From Flavobacterium panacagri (GTDB lineage Bacteria; Bacteroidota; Bacteroidia; Flavobacteriales; Flavobacteriaceae), in contig NZ_CP119766.1 of NCBI RefSeq assembly GCF_030378165.1, positions 5,828,001-5,892,000 of the forward strand: a stretch of DNA of 64,000 nucleotides. The letters run 5' to 3'. The translations under genes were made by a program, and so were the position numbers. This document shows positions 61,601 through 64,000 of the stretch, piece after piece. Position 1 is the first letter of the stretch; each line of letters opens with the position of its first letter. The notes beneath the pieces were generated by a model that was not told the DNA's origin, did not search any database, and worked only from the letters and a program-made list of their open reading frames with translations.

Positions 61601-62554
61601 TTATTTAAAGAAACTGTCAACGAATTCATATTTATTAAAGACTTGTAAATCTTCAATTCCTTCGCCAACACCAATATATTTAACTGGAATTTGAAACTGG
61701 TCTGAGATACCAATAACAACTCCACCTTTTGCAGTTCCGTCCAATTTAGTTACCGCTAACGAAGTTACTTCAGTTGCTGCCGTAAATTGTTTTGCTTGTT
61801 CAAAAGCATTTTGACCAGTAGAACCATCTAAAACCAAAAGCACATCGTGTGGCGCATCAACAACTACTTTCTGCATTACACGCTTTACTTTTGAAAGCTC
61901 ATTCATCAAATTGATTTTATTATGAAGACGTCCAGCGGTATCAATAATAACAACGTCTGCATTTTGTGCAACTGCCGACTGCAAAGTATCAAAAGCTACA
62001 GAAGCTGGATCACTTCCCATATTTTGTCTCACAATTGGTACATCTACTCTATCAGCCCAAACCTGTAATTGATCAATTGCTGCTGCACGAAAAGTATCTG
62101 CTGCACCTAAAACTACCTTATGTCCAGCTTTTTTAAATTGATAAGCCAATTTTCCAATTGTTGTTGTTTTCCCTACTCCATTAACACCAACAACCATTAA
62201 AACATAAGGTTTTTTATCTTTTGGAATTTCAAATTCTGTCGCTTCGCCAGTATTCGTTTCAGACAACAAAGCTCCTATTTCGTCTCTTAGAATTTGGTTT
62301 AACTCTTCTGTTCCTAAATATTTATCTTCGGCAACACGTTTTTCAATTCTTTCAATGATTTTTAATGTCGTATTTACTCCAACATCTGAACCTACAAGAA
62401 CTTCCTCCAGATCATCTAAAACATCATCATCGACTTTAGATTTTCCAGCAACAGCTTTGCTTAGCTTCGAGAAAAAAGTAGTTTTTGTTTTTTCAAGACC
62501 TTTGTCTAAAGTCTCTTTTTTTTCGGTAGAGAATAATTTTTTAAAAAAACTCAT
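61601..62554 (-). CDS. ftsY: Signal recognition particle receptor FtsY
   Basis: A 317-residue SRP-type GTPase that docks ribosome-nascent chain complexes at the inner membrane. A short N domain is followed by the G domain with GVNGVGKTTTIGKLA (P-loop), GAADTFRAAAIDQL, VIIDTAGRLHNK, TKLDGTAKGGV and the final GVGEGIEDLQVF. The acidic A domain of E. coli FtsY is missing, as is normal in this phylum. A terminator lies about 140 bases upstream, after DUF4295, so ftsY probably has its own promoter or gets read-through only. Confidence 0.97.
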   Translation of the reverse strand: MSFFKKLFSTEKKETLDKGLEKTKTTFFSKLSKAVAGKSKVDDDVLDDLEEVLVGSDVGVNTTLKIIERIEKRVAEDKYLGTEELNQILRDEIGALLSETNTGEATEFEIPKDKKPYVLMVVGVNGVGKTTTIGKLAYQFKKAGHKVVLGAADTFRAAAIDQLQVWADRVDVPIVRQNMGSDPASVAFDTLQSAVAQNADVVIIDTAGRLHNKINLMNELSKVKRVMQKVVVDAPHDVLLVLDGSTGQNAFEQAKQFTAATEVTSLAVTKLDGTAKGGVVIGISDQFQIPVKYIGVGEGIEDLQVFNKYEFVDSFFK

Positions 62555-62692
62555 TTTTTGTAGATTATTAGATTTACTAGATTTCTCGATTATCAGACAA
62601 GAAATCCAAATCTTTAAAGAAAGTGCAATTGTTTTTCGAAAAAAGCCTAATTGTTACGATTCTTTAAATTTTTAGACAAATATAGGTAATAA

Positions 62693-62722
62693 AAAAGCTA
62701 CTTCCGAAAGAAAGTAGCTTTT
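62693..62722 (-). terminator. Terminator between DUF4295 and ftsY
   Basis: On the minus strand AAAAGCTACTT (62722-62712) pairs perfectly with AAGTAGCTTTT (62703-62693), 8-base loop, followed by T residues. It lies 20 bases past the DUF4295 stop. Confidence 0.9.
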
Positions 62723-62741
62723 CTATATACTGTAAATGTAA

Positions 62742-62894
62742 TTATTTCTTTTTCAAGAATTCATCAACTTCTTCAGGAGCCATAATAGATTCTACGAATG
62801 TATATGCACCAGTTTTAGGAGATTTTACCATTTTGATGGCTTTTGATAATCTCTTAGAAGATGTTTGTAACGATGCTACGGTTTTCTTTGCCAT
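62742..62894 (-). CDS. DUF4295 small basic protein
   Basis: A 50-residue protein starting MAKKTVASLQTSSKRLSKA and ending APEEVDEFLKKK. DUF4295 is a Bacteroidota-specific family that is always found next to rpmG, as here (73 bases downstream of it). Its basic character and placement suggest a ribosome-associated protein, possibly a lineage-specific ribosomal protein; this is an inference. It is too short for common gene-length cut-offs. Confidence 0.93.
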   Translation of the reverse strand: MAKKTVASLQTSSKRLSKAIKMVKSPKTGAYTFVESIMAPEEVDEFLKKK

Positions 62895-62967
62895 GATTCA
62901 AATGTTTTGGAATTCAATAAATCTTCAAATGAAAAACCATTTGAGATTTTATCAAAATCTCTAATTA

Positions 62968-63150
62968 TTACTTAATTTCTTTGTGAACAGTTACTCTTTT
63001 TAAGATTGGATTAAATTTTTTAATCTCTAATCTGTCTGGAGTATTTTTTTTGTTCTTAGTTGTAATATATCTAGAAGTTCCTGGAACACCAGAAGTCTTG
63101 TGCTCAGTACATTCTAAAATTACTTGGATTCTATTACCTTTCTTTGCCAT
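62968..63150 (-). CDS. rpmG: 50S ribosomal protein L33
   Basis: A 60-residue ribosomal protein with [19 protein letters not shown] and the characteristic [19 protein letters not shown] and YNP-like FNPILKR region. The length is normal. It lies 27 bases after rpmB in the order rpmB-rpmG-DUF4295, a conserved ribosomal operon of the phylum. Only one Cys is present, so this is the zinc-free form. Confidence 0.97.
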
Positions 63151-63177
63151 CTTGCTATATATTTATTTAGGAAAAGA

Positions 63178-63414
63178 TTATTTGATAAATCCTTCTGACT
63201 GCGCTTTTTTCAAAACTGCAGTGATTCCATTTTTATTAATTGTTTTTATCGTAGATGCTGCTACTCTAAGAGTAATCCATCTATCTTCTTCCGGAAGATA
63301 AAAACGCTTTTTAACTAAGTTTACAGAAAACTTTCTCTTAGTTTTGTTCATAGCGTGAGAAACGTTATTTCCTACCATCGCTCTTTTACCTGTAAGGTCA
63401 CAAACTCTTGACAT
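63178..63414 (-). CDS. rpmB: 50S ribosomal protein L28
   Basis: A 78-residue ribosomal protein starting [27 protein letters not shown], the L28 signature, with [19 protein letters not shown] near the end. First gene of the rpmB-rpmG-DUF4295 operon. A good promoter lies 36 bases upstream. Confidence 0.98.
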   Translation of the reverse strand: MSRVCDLTGKRAMVGNNVSHAMNKTKRKFSVNLVKKRFYLPEEDRWITLRVAASTIKTINKNGITAVLKKAQSEGFIK

Positions 63415-63450
63415 TATACTTATCTTTTATCGTTATTCAAAATCAGGGTG

Positions 63451-63481
63451 CAAAGAAAAGAAAAATAAACCATTGTAGCAA
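63451..63481 (-). promoter_or_regulatory. Promoter of the rpmB operon
   Basis: On the minus strand TTG (63481-63479), 20 bases, then TTTCTTTG (63458-63451) followed by CACCC. One mismatch to TAnnTTTG; spacing is within the normal range. The -33 element lies just past the cinA stop codon. Confidence 0.65.
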
Positions 63482-63485
63482 AAAA

Positions 63486-64000
63486 TTATTGCACAAATTT
63501 TAAAATTTCTTTCTGCAATATTTCTAAACTCTTAACTGTTGCCCTATCTACCACTTTTTCACGAGGTTGTCCGAAGTTAAATTCTTCCACAATTACCTCT
63601 GTTGGGGTCGCCAAAGCGATAAAAACAGTACCAATTTCGGCATCAGAATCTCCTTTTGAAGGTCCCGCGTTACCTGTCGTAGCTATCCCATAATCCGTTT
63701 GCAGTAACTTTTTCACATTCAAAGCCATAGACGACGCGACTTCCGCACTTACAACAGAATGTTTGGCTACCAACTCTTCTGGAACTCCAAGCACATTTAT
63801 TTTAGCTTCGGTTGCATAAGAAACGACACTTCCTTTAAAATAACTGGAAGCTCCAGGAACAGCAGACAATAACGAGGCTACTCTTCCGCCAGTAAAACTT
63901 TCTGCTGTTGAAACCGTTTTATGCTGTTTAGTCAAAATTTTTCCAACTACTGATTCTAATGTTTCGTTTTCTTCATACCCCACAATTATATCATGAATTA
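63486..64000 (-). CDS. cinA: CinA-like protein, C-terminal nicotinamide-nucleotide amidase part
   Basis: The 3' part of a gene that runs off the right edge. The 171 visible codons contain the CinA C-terminal amidohydrolase domain: [30 protein letters not shown], with TAES carrying the catalytic Ser, and [15 protein letters not shown]. The domain deamidates nicotinamide mononucleotide in NAD recycling. The frame is open through the edge ([12 protein letters not shown]), so the GTG at 63983 is internal and the full gene presumably has the N-terminal molybdopterin-binding-like domain too. It is followed directly by the rpmB promoter. Confidence 0.93.
   Translation of the reverse strand, partial: IHDIIVGYEENETLESVVGKILTKQHKTVSTAESFTGGRVASLLSAVPGASSYFKGSVVSYATEAKINVLGVPEELVAKHSVVSAEVASSMALNVKKLLQTDYGIATTGNAGPSKGDSDAEIGTVFIALATPTEVIVEEFNFGQPREKVVDRATVKSLEILQKEILKFVQ

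Noticed and set aside
1..64000. Insertion sequences, prophage or integrative element
   Set aside because: No transposase, integrase, phage structural gene or attachment-site tRNA duplication was seen; only small non-coding elements are present.

Overview
The window looks like chromosome of a Flavobacterium-type bacterium (Bacteroidota, family Flavobacteriaceae). The evidence is AT-rich DNA, promoters with the TAnnTTTG -7 box (one with a textbook TTG-N19-TATCTTTG spacing), a SusC/SusD pair, type IX secretion (T9SS) sorting tails of both type A and type B, a eukaryote-like prolyl-tRNA synthetase, BshC of bacillithiol synthesis, and the rpmB-rpmG-DUF4295-ftsY order of this phylum. No phage, plasmid, insertion sequence, CRISPR array or rRNA was seen.

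Layout. 1-12.1 kb is mostly core: the 5' end of typA, a PAS histidine kinase with a single-domain response regulator, rpsT, three tRNA-Glu genes, proS, a Gly/Tyr/Asn-rich lipoprotein, a FadL-like barrel, rimO, a small secreted protein, an amidase lipoprotein and an OmpL-like porin. 12.6-40.5 kb is a large polysaccharide utilisation locus. Its left arm (minus strand) holds an AraC regulator, SusC, SusD, a TIG-domain surface glycan-binding lipoprotein, a T9SS protein, a GH27 alpha-galactosidase and a GH5 endoglucanase-like enzyme. Its right arm (plus strand) holds a GH26 mannanase, an MFS sugar importer, a GH130 phosphorylase, a cellobiose/mannobiose 2-epimerase, a lone carbohydrate-binding protein, a second GH26, a GH5 mannanase and a GH97 alpha-galactosidase. 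An aldo/keto reductase, a GH3 beta-glucosidase and two overlapping acetylesterase genes follow. 40.7-48.8 kb is cell-wall and signalling: an NlpC/P60 hydrolase, an L,D-transpeptidase, a DUF1573 protein, a two-component pair, a metallo-hydrolase and a radical SAM protein. 48.8-58.2 kb carries a giant T9SS type B repeat protein, an MHS transporter, bshC, a NagX-like acyltransferase and ndk. 58.3-64 kb holds small lipoproteins, a DUF721 protein, a serine hydrolase, an archaemetzincin, ftsY, DUF4295, rpmG, rpmB and the 3' part of cinA.

How the sugar genes fit together (inference from families): the set matches acetylated galactoglucomannan. CE2 and SASA esterases remove acetyl groups, GH27 and GH97 remove alpha-galactose, surface GH26/GH5 enzymes cut the backbone, and SusCD plus the TIG lipoprotein bind and import oligosaccharides. 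The MFS carrier moves mannobiose into the cytoplasm, the epimerase turns it into mannosyl-glucose, and GH130 phosphorolyses that to mannose-1-phosphate and glucose. GH3 and GH5_2 would deal with the glucose linkages.

Outside genes, the most unusual signal is a set of at least five families of palindromic intergenic elements clustered between 30 and 41 kb with further copies near 57.5 and 59.5 kb. One family keeps constant arms around a hairpin whose stem shows compensatory changes. A related short repeat appears to have been absorbed in frame into a radical SAM gene.
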